Shown here piece by piece: positions 49,176 through 61,493 of a stretch of 64,000 nucleotides of DNA. The notes beneath the pieces are model-generated. The model had not been told where the DNA came from. It saw only the letters and a list, made by a program, of their open reading frames with translations, and did not search any database. Each line of letters begins with the position of its first letter. The stretch's first letter is position 1. This DNA is from Fennellomyces sp. T-0311 (taxonomy: Eukaryota; Mucoromycota; Mucoromycetes; Mucorales; Lichtheimiaceae), in NCBI GenBank assembly GCA_025266875.1, contig JALLLT010000006.1:496001-560000 (forward strand), written 5' to 3'. Made by a program: the position numbers and the translations under genes.

Positions 49176-50173
49176 ATGGATATTGCCGAACTGATCCACA
49201 CTGAAACTGCGAGCATTCGAAATCCGAAACGACACCAATGTACCTGGCCAGGATGTGGCAAATCTTTCAGTAAGCGAAACAGTCCTCCTCCCCCCCTTTT
49301 TTTCGCTCTTTGACTAGGGGGCCATCGCTTCATGCCCGCACTTTCGTTGACCATTTCTTCTCCCCCCCCCCATTTATCATCGCAAAATTAGGCCGACCAT
49401 CTGACACTGCACGCCACTACCGAATTCATACCAACGACAGGTAAGGATGTGGGGGTGCATGTGAAAGTTCAACATCCTCAAACACGAACTACTGACAGAC
49501 CGTTTCGATGTGACATCCCATGGTGTGGAAAGCGTTTTATCCAAGTACGTTAGTTCGGGGGTCACGGAGAACACCCGTATTTTTTGCTAATTGTTTGTCG
49601 ATACACAAAAAACCCCGCTTTCAGAGATCGGCTTTAACAGTCCACCTGCGCACACATTCGGGAGAACGGCCTCATACATGCGAGTTTGATGGCTGTGGAA
49701 AAAGTTTCAGCGACAGCAGTTCCCTAGCTCGTCATAGGTATGTAAACAATAGTACTCGATCAATTTATATCGTGACAACAATTTACATATCACAAACAAA
49801 AAGACGCATCCACACTGGCAACCGCCCGTACCGATGTCAAGCCCCCGGTTGCTCAAAAAGGTATTGCCTTGTATTTTTAGGTTCTCCATGTTTCTCATCC
49901 GCCTTGCTTGAAAGTTATACCAAGAAAATGTTTCTTATCCGACACGAGCAAAAGTGCCATGGTCGACCACAACCAAGGCCCAACCCGCCTTCACTCATCA
50001 CTTCCTCCTCCGTCACATCATCACCATCACCTCCAGTATCGTCTCCACTGACACCTACGGCAATGCCATCAACAATGTTGCCACCGCCATGCTGGTATCA
50101 ACCACCCCCGCTCTCCAGAACCTTATCAACTCTATTCAATGAAAGTTCCGCTTCCGTCTTTGCTACCATATAA
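49176..50173 (+). CDS. C2H2 zinc-finger transcription factor, four fingers
   Basis: Six exons (49176-49269, 49392-49440, 49499-49544, 49625-49737, 49804-49870, 49925-50173) encode 205 residues with closing phases. Four tandem C2H2 fingers fill residues 20-140: CTWPGC...HYRIH, CDIPWC...HLRTH, CEFDGC...HRRIH and CQAPGC...HEQKCH, with TGEKP-like linkers (SGERP, TGNRP). Introns fall inside the fingers. The four-residue Cys spacing resembles Zap1/Azf1/TFIIIA-like fungal regulators. The C-terminal 70 residues are Pro/Ser/Thr-rich and may be an activation region. It is presumably a nuclear DNA-binding protein; the target is unknown. The last intron (49871-49924) has a GTATTT donor chosen because it restores the His spacing of finger four. 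Confidence 0.88.
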
Positions 50174-53100
50174 AAAACACAACTCGCTTTTCTTTCTAAG
50201 CTACATTTCCAGTTCAAGAAAATTATGTCATTAGTATTTGTTTTCACTCCTGTCAACACCAAAGCAGCAATTTACAAGTAGTCTATAGTATTGTACGTAG
50301 TAACTATCTGTATATGATATGAACAAAAAAGATCAATGATCACTATAATATATGTCGTCATGCACCTGAGGCACATTACTTCTTTGTGGAATGCAACGTG
50401 GCCAAGTTGGAGTGATACGAGTCGCTATTCTTATTAAGGTCTGTTTTATTTACACATTACAGTGGAACAGTACCCCCGTCCATAAGCCCTTCGGACCGAA
50501 CACCTGGATTGTGCCACGCTCATGTGCACGTGTGGGAAAGGCCAATGATGATAGTTACTGTTCTAAGATACAATGCGAGCTGCTATGGTCTCAGGACAAT
50601 TCTTAAAACTGGTAAGCTAGCTTTAAGATAACAGACAAGTGCAAATATTATAATAACCAATGTAAAAAAAAACCCTACGATGTCATATTCCTTGTTTCGC
50701 CATGATGACACAGAAAACCCGGGTACCTATCCTCGTCAGAGATCTATTGTAAAACCACTATGTATAAAGTAAACCTCAATTCACTAGCCTTGTTTGATTG
50801 TGTAGCCCGAGTGGTTGACACAATATCTTGACTTGCTCGATTTGTAAACAGAGCTGTGAATACAATGCATCGTGCTCCTTCTTCATCAAGAGCTAGTTGC
50901 TATAGCCTATGTTTGTTAACCATTTTTGTCTACATCACGCCTTATTGTGTCTTTGTTCTTTAATTAAGGATTAACAGTTTCTGTGTGGGAATGCATTTCC
51001 CATATCAAAGCTTATTGTCACTAGACACTTGCGTGGATCCTAATTGATTTTCCGATAGTATGATCTTTTTAGATATTTGTGTCAATGTTCCGGTGGCACA
51101 TATATCTTAACAACATAATGTTAGAAGGTTTTGCGAAACTAAATGTATAAATTTGGTTCGCATGAATCTAAACGTTATAATCACCAGCGAAATCACTGAT
51201 TCTGTGTCTGACGCCACGCGGGGTATCGACTTAGCGTACAAAAACAAAGTTAAAGTCAGTGTACCGTTACAAACTTACCTCCAAATGTTTGATACATAGG
51301 CGGCCTTGAATATGCTTTACATCATGTTTATACATGTATACCTGTCAGATATTCTGTCAAAAAAGTATAAATACGTAATATAAGCACCGTGCGATGACAC
51401 CAAGCAGTGAAACTAATAGATACTTAATGATCCTTGTTATTTCATATGAACTATATCCAATCTCACACATTAGCTAATAGTGATTCTTCGGTATTTCGAT
51501 ATACCATGCTCGTATAGCAGCTTACTAATTACTTAATGTAGTATGTACGACGGGTCCATGATGACCTTCAATAATTTTTATCTGTTCTTCTACATACTTG
51601 GCATAAGAGCAACCTTTTTCTTGTTGAGTTCCCTAAGGCTTATGCATTGTAACATCACACGATCACACTTACAGGTAATTTCCAATACCGGTCTATCTTG
51701 CGCAACACGTGTAGTTACTCTATTCTCAGCAAAATGTTGATCTTGATCTTGATTGAGATCGTAGTTCTTAATATAACATAGAAGTCTTTACAGACTATCC
51801 ATTACTAGTAGTGATAAAATTAGAAGATATCTCTCTCAATATAACATCGTTAGATGGCGATAAAAAGTCTCCGTGCAATGGGAATATAGAGAAACATGCT
51901 GTACTACACTCACCCGCGGTATTGTGACATATATATCCATAGTACGGGCGGATCGTTCGAAAGTTCTCTTCCTAAAGCAGGAAAGACTACCACAGTATCA
52001 ATCAACCGGTGATGCGGATCTTCTTTTTCCTTTTCAAATACCGTGGTACTTTCTTCTCCAGCCTAAAAATATTCATGTTACGTACAATGCATTTCTTTTA
52101 ATATGCTCTCTATAGCTGTAATTCATATATGGTAATTCAGATTGTGATGCAAAAAATTCTACATATGGCGTGAAATTTGTTTTATTCGCTAACTCGGTCC
52201 AACAAATAAACGAGTTGAAAGAGCTGGAAAGAAATTTCGCTAAACGTAAAATGGAAGCTGGAACCAGAGTGGGGTATTGCACGACCTGGAAACGCGTCAA
52301 CGCAAAAAAAGTGGAGAATACTCGTGAAACGTTGTCCAATAAAGTGGGGCGCAGTGCCAAAGTTCTAAACACATTATACTCCAAGGTATGACATACTTTC
52401 CTAGGACAATTCCCTCGTACATAACAAAAAAAACTGCATGTTCAGGCTTTCCTTTTATCGCACCGGCCATAGTTGCCGCTGATTTCTCGGCTCATCAAGA
52501 ATTGTTTTCGATATGACCGAGAAAACTGAGAACGTGGCGCATAGAGAATTTGACACCACAAGCAAGTTGAATTGTTCGATTGTCCAGTGTTGCTGTGTCT
52601 TTTTGTTGCCTTGCTTCGTAAGTTTACAATATTGATTCATAAATTGCACTATAGCGCTTTTATTCATTTACGATACCGAAAAAAGGCAATGGATGCTGTT
52701 TATATGCAATGGTCAGAAGACAGCAGGCATGTACACAATCGAGATAGGTAATTATTATTGTTGTTGTTTTACTCTTATCAACACAAAAGCAGACGATTAC
52801 GTCCCAGAACATACGTAATGATGTCTTGAGCTTACTGTATGTATCTTTAAACGGTATGGGAACACAAATTCATTACTTCACTTTCCTAAAGTAAGAAATC
52901 GTGAAACAAGTAGATGTACGAATGAGTTACTTGCATAACCATCGTCAGCTATTTTAATTATGTTATTTTCTCTGTTGTACAAATAGAATTTGGCGTTTAT
53001 GTTTGTTCAAGGAGTGCGAAGTCATTCACACGATGGTATAGTACATACATTTGTGATACTACATATCGCACTATGACAAGTATAGTATAAATCATATGGG

Positions 53101-54698
53101 GTGAAGAGTACATGAGTGGGGTTAATTGTTTGTTGCGTGTGAAGAGATCGGATGGACCTGCATCCAGTAAACTGGTGAAAATTGAAGCAAGAGGGTTAGC
53201 CGAAACTCAAGCGGTTGGAGGCTTTCTTGGGCACATCCTATTACATCATAATACTTGTTGAACGAACTTGTCAACATTTCTAAGGCTAACACTGAACATA
53301 CATTGAATAATGTCCTATCTGACCGCAGTGGATACATCGACCATCGGAAGTATTCATTGTTTTAGTGTGTGTTTGATGATATGAAGGAAAAGAGAAAGAC
53401 ACACGAGTAAGGGAGAGAAAAAAGAAAGCGGCTGACCTTTATATATTGTTGAGCGTGATGATCGTGTGCACGGGATGAGGGAGAGAGAACGAAACTGAAA
53501 TCGTAAAGAACGTAGGGGTGGGGGCCAAAACGAGGCCCAGGGCGTCGCATGATGATGACGAACGTTTATCCGCTGGCTGCGGAAGACGATCTCTCGATCA
53601 AAGAGGCCACATGGATCATTTGTCCGCCTGAATAAAAATGATACCATTCTTGTAAGATATGCTGAATCTCAATGGCTGCTCAGTAATTACTATGACGTTG
53701 TTGGTGCGTGGGAGCGCACGGCCATCCTCCACTTTATTCGTTAACACCACCAGGTTATCTCTCCGCGATGGAATTACACGATGATAAGGATGGGTATGGC
53801 TTATCTTTCTTGGTTCTATTGCACATTTGTCATGTGCGAGAGGGGGTCAAGATAGCGGTTATAACCCATGATACGTATTCGAAGTGAAAGTCGCCAAAAA
53901 GCTCAGCTCTACTGCGATTGAAAAGGATTTCCTCCTTTTGGTAAGATACACGTATCCCATCATGGGTAGGCAATTGCCCCACATTCTTTTGGCAGGGTTC
54001 ATCTCCATCTAGAGTAGTACGTGGGAGTAGATCTGTTTGCTATGTGACACGTGCTGTATCAGCAACTCGAGATCGTACAAAGAATAGTTATAGTCGTCAT
54101 GGACCACATGTTCGCAATGCTAATTATCTCCTGTGTGCCAAGAAGCAGAAGATTTACGCGCCACCGAGTGTTGTATTGTGCAACAAAGCATACGCGTGGA
54201 TAATTTATGGCTCAGCGCGGTCGTATACTAAATAGGCACGTATACGTAAAGCTTCAGTAAGGGCACTGACCATGGGTCCTTGGCGTCATTATTATTCATA
54301 ATTACACGTACAGAAACAGGAAGAGAGTGTAAATAATTCTTCACATATCCAATAGGCCCATGCCAATTGCTTACAGATTTGCGTTTTGCTATACATTATT
54401 TTAGTGCCATTTAGGTCGTTCTGAGATAATTTTCAGCAAGAATGCAAGTAGTGCAAGACATTTGACGCTTTCTATTGGTACATTACGGCTGCCTATCAGG
54501 ACAAATGAGAATATGGTGCTCTATATACTTCGACTTCTCATCATTTGCTACGACTGTAACACAGCATGAATCTTATTATGCATTCGCTTCATCCGATTCT
54601 ATAATACACTGTTACATTTTCGCTAAAACAGTATTTCCTGATAGGAATAGCCACTAGTCACGGGGAAGTACCAAGTACAGTTGATAGCAAAGCCAAAT
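50174..54698. other. 4.5-kb gene-free interval
   Basis: AT-rich, with only short non-coding frames on both strands. No repeat, RNA gene or splice-supported gene was found. A minus-strand frame at 53354-53647 is open for 97 codons but has no recognisable content. The interval separates the zinc-finger gene from the retroelement-like ORF. Confidence 0.5.
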
Positions 54699-55478
54699 TC
54701 AGGAGTAAATACCGCCAGGATACTCTTTCTTAAAGTACTTGCAATTCTCTGTTGTATGGCTATCGATCGTATGGCAGGCTGAGCAATAGGCACTATAGTG
54801 GAACGGGCCAATAGATTCGAACTTGGCTTGAATGTCATATTCGGATATGTAAGCGAGCCCAGTCTCCAGGTTATGCTGCGGAATGTAATAATCGTCGTCC
54901 AAAATTGCGACAATTGAGCCATGATAACGAACTGCGTCTTCTTCGTCGATGGTCTCGGCAAACACGTCTCGAACCCTGATTTTTTCACCATGCCAGAACG
55001 GAAACAGTTTTCCCATTGAGCGTCGCACTTTATCTGCACATACTTCCGGCCCATCGTCTAGTGGAAGGCCCGAGAACCGCATGATCATATAAGCACCTGC
55101 CGCGCTACGACTAATTGCCGGTACAACTGTGGCCTCTTGCCCGCGGTTTATTTTTAGCCCGCGTTTGAGTGCAAACATATATGATCGCTGGGGTTGTATC
55201 AGCACTTCAAGGACAATCCATTGTCTTTCCTGTTCATCATTAAGCGCGTAAATCTCGGGTGTCAATGCACGGATCGCCAATGTCGTTTCGCCACTGAACT
55301 TCCTCCTGAGCAGCTGACTTGCTTCCTTGACATTCGGCACGAAATCGTAAAAGGTGTAAATTATAACACCCTTGCGGTCTGAAATCCACCATTGACGGAA
55401 GCGTTCGTCTCTGGCAAATTTGTAGTGCTCCAGCGGGAGTATTGGTGTCATTTCGTTTAGTAGTGTGACAAAGTACAC
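54699..55478 (-). CDS. Retroelement ORF1/gag-like protein with a CCHC-like zinc knuckle
   Basis: A single-exon 259-residue ORF. The N-terminal 90 residues have an RNA-binding fold-like alternation of strands and helices (GVIIYTFYDFVPNVKEA, LAIRALTP). The middle has LPLDDGPEVCADKVRRSM and GEKIRVRDVF...YHGSIVAILDDD. The C-terminus carries CSACHTIDSHTTENC, a C-x2-C-x5-H-x4-C zinc knuckle. This order (variable fold, GSG/GS-VAVLD-like segment, knuckle) is what I associate with ORF1 of Mucoralean LINE-like elements. No reverse transcriptase lies on either side, so it is a solo ORF, either a truncated element or a domesticated copy. An alternative start is Met10. Confidence 0.6.
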   Translation of the reverse strand: MYFVTLLNEMTPILPLEHYKFARDERFRQWWISDRKGVIIYTFYDFVPNVKEASQLLRRKFSGETTLAIRALTPEIYALNDEQERQWIVLEVLIQPQRSYMFALKRGLKINRGQEATVVPAISRSAAGAYMIMRFSGLPLDDGPEVCADKVRRSMGKLFPFWHGEKIRVRDVFAETIDEEDAVRYHGSIVAILDDDYYIPQHNLETGLAYISEYDIQAKFESIGPFHYSAYCSACHTIDSHTTENCKYFKKEYPGGIYS

Positions 55479-55989
55479 TTTGACCTTACTAAATTTTCAT
55501 AAAATTGTTTGAATTCAAGGTACAACAATACCAAGTCGAACATATCACGTCTCGATGATTACTACTTCAAAGAAAAAATGCAATATACCATGTTGGCAGA
55601 GCAGATCATTTTACTGCGGTCTGTGATGGTCACACTAGGCTCAAAAGCGAATGGGCAAGAGAAATCAAAGAAGTGCTGATCGCTCTTAACGAGAATAGAA
55701 TGATCAATCACTTTCATTTGACTTGGCCTGAATTCCACAGAATGGGCTATCGTAGTAACATTGTGATTGTTGTCAATATGTTGCCAGGACCGAATTAACA
55801 TCATTGAGCCAGTTCTTGACAAAAGAAAAATAATGGCGGAGCTTCGGCTCCAATCAACGTAGGCCGAGAGGCAGGCTGCGCTCTTTGTTTGGAGGTCAGC
55901 AGGCAGGCAGTGCCCCTTGTTGCTAGGGCATATCTTCAATTTCAGAAACCAAGGGCGACGTTGGAGAGAGTTGGAAACGAGACGCTGAC
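55479..55989. other. Divergent intergenic region
   Basis: Upstream region of the minus-strand zinc-knuckle ORF and the plus-strand FYVE gene. A 147-codon minus-strand frame (56005-55562) overlaps the FYVE start and has no recognisable content, so it was not called. Confidence 0.45.
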
Positions 55990-56862
55990 ATGGATGTCTA
56001 CGCACTTACTCGGAAGAAGCGACCGACCCGTTTAACGCTCGGCCAGCCCACTCGGTCATCAGCTCTTGAAACCATGGAATCGCCGACGTTGACAGATCAA
56101 ACGGGATCTTCGTTAGAATCTAAGCGACAATCGCTCAACAGCATCTCATCGCTTTCAGACACAGTTACAGGGCCACCTTCTAGAAACCACTGGAAGGTAC
56201 TTATAATAATGGAATAGGGTATCCCCTTGATTCAGCTCGTACCTGACGTAGAATATTCATTAGCCTGACGCTGACGCTAATCACTGCGCATTCGCCAGTT
56301 GCACTATATCGTTTGGACTTTTCGAACGACGGCATCACTGCCGAAAATGCGGTGACATTTTCTGTTCTACTCATTGCTCAAATTATTTTCGATTGGATCA
56401 GTCATCACAATTCCATCCGCGCGGGATCTTGTCCCGAGGCTGCGACACGTGCGCGTCCGAATACCGACGGTGGCAAATAGGACTGAAGGATACCCCACAG
56501 GACGAGCAGAAAGATCAGTCCTCGAGTAACGAATATAAAAGCAATCACATCGGTCGTCGTCGTGCTGGCATTATGACGCAACAACCACAAGCTATGGAAG
56601 GCGTAACAGAACTGGGCAGGGATGGTGTGTGATCTCTTATCTAAAGGCATTGCTGGTGTTTATCTCATTGTATTTTATTTCGTGCTGTGTAGACATTGTA
56701 CAACCAGTTGAACATCCAAAAGGGATCGCAATCAAAAGCAATCCGGAAGGTAAGGACAGGAGAAAAAAGCGAATCGGACCTAGTTATTGACAGCAACCGT
56801 GATTAGTCGCTTTTAATCCAATTCCATCTGTTCCGGCCGACTGGCAGTGGTCAACATTTTGA
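55990..56862 (+). CDS. FYVE zinc-finger protein
   Basis: A small phosphatidylinositol-3-phosphate-binding protein, likely on endosomes or the vacuole. Four exons (55990-56196, 56264-56624, 56693-56749, 56807-56862) give 226 residues. The FYVE finger occupies about residues 68-135: HWKPDADANHC, CTISFGLFERRHHCRKCGD with the R+HHC ligand motif, IFCSTHC, and SRGCDTCASEY closing the second zinc site. The C-terminus reads PIPSVPADWQWSTF, a Trp-rich ending I associate with a small conserved family of fungal FYVE proteins. The N-terminal 65 residues are Ser/Thr-rich. Phases close across every junction. The specific cellular role is unknown. Confidence 0.88.
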
Positions 56863-57859
56863 AGAGCCTAGACATTTTTACCTCCTCCCACACCAACATG
56901 CATACTTTTATCATTTCTATTCATTATTAAAACATGAACCATGTTTCTGAATTCTTTCATGTAAGTGGCCATGTTTCTTTTAAGCTTATCTCCGATATTC
57001 ACAGCCGGCAAGCAGGATATTACCGTGGCCGCTTTTCTCAATCTTTTGAAGCGTGAACAGTTGCAAAAAGAGAGAAGCGACAAGTGGGGCGGAGTAGTAG
57101 TAGCCGCTACGCAAATTAACACTTTATTGTTCGAGATGAATTTAGTGTAGCCTAGACAAACTTTCAACTAATACCCGTCATCACACCATTCGAAAAAAAA
57201 ACAGCTACGTTGCGAACAGATTCTGCCGTCGGTGTTCGATGCTTCAGGATGATCACGCTACTATGACTGTCGCCGCTTTGACTCATACTTGATGAAATGA
57301 ATAATGCATTTAACGCTCAATCAACCGTGTGAGTATTAATCGCAAACCTTGCTGAGATGCAAATAGCAGAAAAACGTGAACTCACACACAATGTCGAAAA
57401 AGAATAGCTGTTAGGAGTAGTATATTGTCGATCACAAGGACAAATTGGGGAGTAATCGTCATTATCTATATATTAGCCCGGCTTAGCGCTTTTCCATCCG
57501 TTCCTCTCTGCTTGCCAACGTATAACAGACTGATAGCTCCGCCTACATTTTTGTCATGCGACATAAGAACCATTGCTGATTTGTCTTCCAAACAGCGACA
57601 GATTCTATCGAGAAACCTTAAAAGGCATGTGGTCAATGGAGATGGTAGTACAAAGTGTAACTCCTCGTCGCATGGGCGTAACAGGTCGAACAGATCATTG
57701 ACACCCCACCAACCACAGCCCTTATAAATTGTATCTCCTCTCGTCCCGTCAAAACGCGCGCGAATTTTTAATTGATCAAGATTGCCATTTTCTATCTTGT
57801 TTTATTTCTCTTTTTTTTTAACTTTTTTTTCTTGCTGAACGCCGTATAGAAAAGCATCT
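56863..57859. other. Intergenic region, 1 kb
   Basis: Promoter of the downstream kinase gene. A pyrimidine-rich stretch (TTTTATTTCTCTTTTTTTTT, about 57798-57818) lies just before the kinase start, typical of a fungal 5' leader. Short frames here (56965-57150 and 57425-57727) have no recognisable product. Confidence 0.45.
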
Positions 57860-59496
57860 ATGCAATTTTCTGCAGCTCTTTCATCCACATGTCATTTATA
57901 CGCTACCGGCAAAGTAACAGTGGCACGGCGAACGTCCGTTAATGAATTACTGGCAGCAGCAGTATCCAGGCCTTCATTACCACCGCGACGTGCGACGACA
58001 ACGGCCATCACCACAACTACTGCAACAGCAAAAGAAACACGACAGCAAAGTGCATCATACAGCTTCACGACCCTTGTGCGTCGACTTCTACACATACCCA
58101 AAAATAGCCAACGAGTAGATAAACAACCTTCTTATTCTGCTGACTTGGCCGACTATGAGAAGTTGCACATTCTTGGTACCTTGTCCATATTCCGAAAATA
58201 TAACGGTCAAATAACTGACTTTCTATAATTGTATATAGGTGCTGGAGGCATGGCAACCGTATATGCATGCAAGCATAAACCGACAAAGACGACAGTTGCA
58301 GTGAAACAGATCGACTTGGAGCTTTTAGACGTGACGAACGAATCAAAACGTTTGGACGGATTGCGCCGTGAAATTCAAATAATGAAGCTGTGTCGACACA
58401 AACACCTTTTACCAACACTCCAAAGTTTCGTCAATTCTTCCTATTTATACATCATCATGCCAATTATGTCTTCAGGTAAATTTCTGCAATTACCGAGATA
58501 AATATAGACTTAGACATGAAATAGGCTCCTGTAGAGACCTTTTAACAAATTTCTTCCCCGATGGATTGGACGAACATTTAGTTGCATGGTGAGTTCTTTT
58601 CCTCAGAGCTTTCCGTTACATTCTTCTAATATTCCGCTCTAAGCATCATCAACCAAGTTGTGAGCGGCCTCCAATATCTCCATGACAATGGATTACTCCA
58701 TCGTGATATTAAAGCTGCCAATCTATTGCTAAATTCAGGGACCGTGAAACTTGCCGATTTTGGCGTAAGCAATCATCTCCTCTCTGCAAGCACAATGGAT
58801 GTTCAGCAGGGGAAAACATTACGACGACGCCGGTCGTTTGTCGGTACCCCTTGTTGGATGGCACCCGAAATATTACAACGTCGCGAATACAATCAGAAAG
58901 TAGATATCTGGGCACTCGGTATCACGGCATTCGAACTTGCTACTGGTTGGCCACCCCTATGCGAGTATGACGCAGCAACAGTAAGAAGCAAATATCGCCT
59001 AGGTTCTTTATTTTATCCATTCTCACGACTATTACAGATATTTTCTCATGTCGTTCATGACCCGCCTCCCATCCTGGAGTACAGCAAGTATTCCGACGAA
59101 TGCCATGACTTCATCGCATGCTGTTTAAGGAAACATCCGGTTGAACGCATTTCGGCGAATGAAGCCAGCTACCACCCGTTTATCGTACAAGCCCCACCTC
59201 CGGAAGCATTGGCACAATGCCTCCAAAACCTCAATTGGGCAACACCTAATCCATATACCACCACGACCTCCATTCCAGACGACACTCAAGAGCTACCACT
59301 ATCTGATACAGACTGGGATTTTTCAGACCGCTCACCGCCTCCACCTGCCGTCACTTGTCACCAACCGAGCATATTCGACGACGAATTATGGTCCACACCA
59401 ATTACCCCGGAGGATGAAGTTGCTTCCTTTTCAAAACCACTTGTCCATGATCGCATGCTTTTGCTTGACACTCCTTCCGATTTCCATATATTTTAA
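57860..59496 (+). CDS. STE20/GCK-like serine/threonine kinase (OSR1/SPAK-like)
   Basis: Five exons (57860-58175, 58239-58475, 58525-58588, 58644-58980, 59038-59496) encode 470 residues. An N-terminal Ala/Thr-rich leader of about 95 residues precedes the catalytic domain. The Gly loop is GAGGMATVY, the VAVK lysine is Lys128, the catalytic loop is LLHRDIKAANLL with Asp227, and the metal Asp is Asp244 in LADFGVSNHL. The activation loop ends GTPCWMAPEIL and subdomain IX is VDIWALGITAFELATGWPP. This signature (GTPCWMAPE, DIWSxGIT) is that of the STE20 group, closest by eye to the GCK-VI/OSR1 branch. The C-terminal 120 residues are Ser/Pro/Asp-rich, without the conserved CCT/PF2 domain of animal OSR1. 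Upstream and downstream partners cannot be told. Confidence 0.9.
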
Positions 59497-59554
59497 AACC
59501 ATTACTGTAAATATAAAAAAGTTTCCTCTCTTTCTTTTTCCTTAACTACCGACA

Positions 59555-61311
59555 ATGACTTCACCAACCGAGTCTGAGATGAGATCTGCACGAATGGCTA
59601 GCCGATCCTTCTCCTTGCCATTTGTGGAGAATATTCTGGTCAATCGCCGGAGAAAGTCGAGTCAAAGTGTTAAAGACGATGAGCAACAGCCACAGGAATA
59701 CCTTCCGATTCATCCGGCTAGCATACGCACCACCGAGCATTACGACGATGAGGAAGACGTAGAAGCTGATGTCCTCTTTCCACAATACGATGTTGAAGAG
59801 GACAAGACAAACATGGCTGCGTTTGATGAAGTATTTGATCAGCGCGCCTCAAACGATGGTAGCACGTTAAAGTTATCACGAAGTTTGAGCAAGCGGAGTC
59901 GCTCCTATGGTGACCAGCATGCCATGGTATTTTTCTGTAATCATGATTAAAAAAGGGGTAAAAAAACTAATAGTACAATACTCCCATAGTATGGTGCTGT
60001 CGACCCGGAAAGCTACAGATATCATATTTATGACTCGCAAAAGAGCGGCCCATCTACTCAACGGCTTCAACAGCTTCTATCAGAAGAAGGCCGCCGTTTG
60101 TTGGAGTTGGCACTGAAAACATCAGGATGGTGGGTCGATATATTGAGTCCCACCGACGATGAAATGAGAACAATTAGCAAGGTAATTCTCACTCGTCGTA
60201 AAAGAAATACAACCAAATATAACTCACGTAGCGACCAAAGACTTTTCATATTCATCCGTTGACAGCAGAGGACGTGATGGCACAAGAGCCTCGTGAAAAG
60301 ATGGAACTATTCCCGAATTATACCTTTATCTGCTTTCGAAGTTTTCAGATAGATACATACACCGAACAGATTCGACCCTTCAACTTTTATATATTGATCT
60401 TTAGACAAGGTCTTTTGACAGTAAGTTTTGACTGGATCGAGTGCACATATATATAACTCGAGAGTAGTTCCATTTTAGACCATCATATATTCCTCAAAAA
60501 GTAAGGGAACGCACAGACCAACTCAAAACATACATGACCATTACGCCGGATTGGATGAACTACGCGCTTATCGACGCCATCACTGATGAATTCGCGCCCA
60601 CTTTGTTGCAAGTAGAGATGGAAGCAGTGTCCATTGACGAGCTATCACTCGTGTTACGACGATCAGAGCAGGCGGATATGCTGCGGCGAATAAGTCGCTG
60701 TCGACGACGATCAACACAAATGTCACGATTACTGACGTCGAAAATGGATGTGCTTAAAAGTCTAATGAAGCGATACGAAGACTGGGCAAACGGAGATGAT
60801 GATTTGTCCGACGACCCGTTGACTGCGGAGGGCAAGAAGGCGTTTAGTGATGTGTGCCTTTATTTAGGAGATATCCAAGGTAAATCAGAAGAATTTTGAC
60901 TTTCGAGGCAATCACCTGGAAAGTAAACTCTATTTCAATAGACCATGTTGTCACGATGGTGCAGAATATTAGCCATTACAACCGAATCCTGGGACGAGCG
61001 CATACAAACTACCTAGCTCAAGTCAATGTCGAGCTTACTCAGACGTACAGTGTCACCAACATGGTGATGAATCGACTGACGTTCTTAGCGACGGTGTTTG
61101 TTCCATTGACAGTTGTGGGCGGTTTGTTTGGCATGAATGTCAAGGTAAGGAGAACATATGTAAGATGAGCAACCGTTATCTGACAGTGCAAGGGATGCAG
61201 GTTCCGGGACAGGACTACATTGATCTCAATTACTTCTTCTGGGTGCTGGCTGGATTTGGGTTATATATCGTTTTCGTTGCGTTTTTCGGGCGATACATCA
61301 ACCTACTGTAA
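59555..61311 (+). CDS. CorA-type Mg2+ transporter (ALR1/MNR2 family)
   Basis: A homopentameric magnesium channel of the plasma membrane (Alr1) or vacuole (Mnr2). Six exons (59555-59926, 59990-60181, 60232-60420, 60468-60879, 60942-61144, 61201-61311) give 492 residues. An acidic, Ser-rich cytoplasmic N-terminus leads to the CorA core: FHIHPLTAEDVMAQEPREKME, FHFRPSYIPQKVRERT, and a long helix with LRRISRCRRRSTQM. The signature GMN lies at residues 452-454 at the end of TM1 (VVGGLFGMNVKVPGQDY), and TM2 is WVLAGFGLYIVFVAFFG. Exon 4 begins at GAGAGTAG|TTC rather than at the later TTTTAG, because only that choice preserves FHFRPS. The plus-strand kinase gene ends 59 bp upstream. Confidence 0.93.
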
Positions 61312-61493
61312 AAGGCAATGAATGCATACGCAAACCTAATCCTTTGTACATTTTGCCTCAGTAATAATAACATATATGCATTCAGAACACCGAAAGCTTC
61401 TCAGTAGTCAGGGGCAAGGCGCTGTCTTTTTTTTAGTTGCGTGAGAATATTCGAAGTGCCTGCCGCATGACATCAGATTCTGCCTTATTAACA

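Noticed and set aside
53354..53647. 97-codon minus-strand ORF in the 50-54.7 kb desert
   Set aside because: Arg/Ser/Phe-rich without any motif, no splice partners and no coding neighbours.
56965..57150. 61-codon plus-strand ORF between the FYVE and kinase genes
   Set aside because: No family match by eye, overlaps an equally long antisense frame; not enough to call a small protein.
57425..57727. 100-codon plus-strand ORF upstream of the kinase
   Set aside because: No recognisable domain; probably promoter or leader sequence of the kinase gene.
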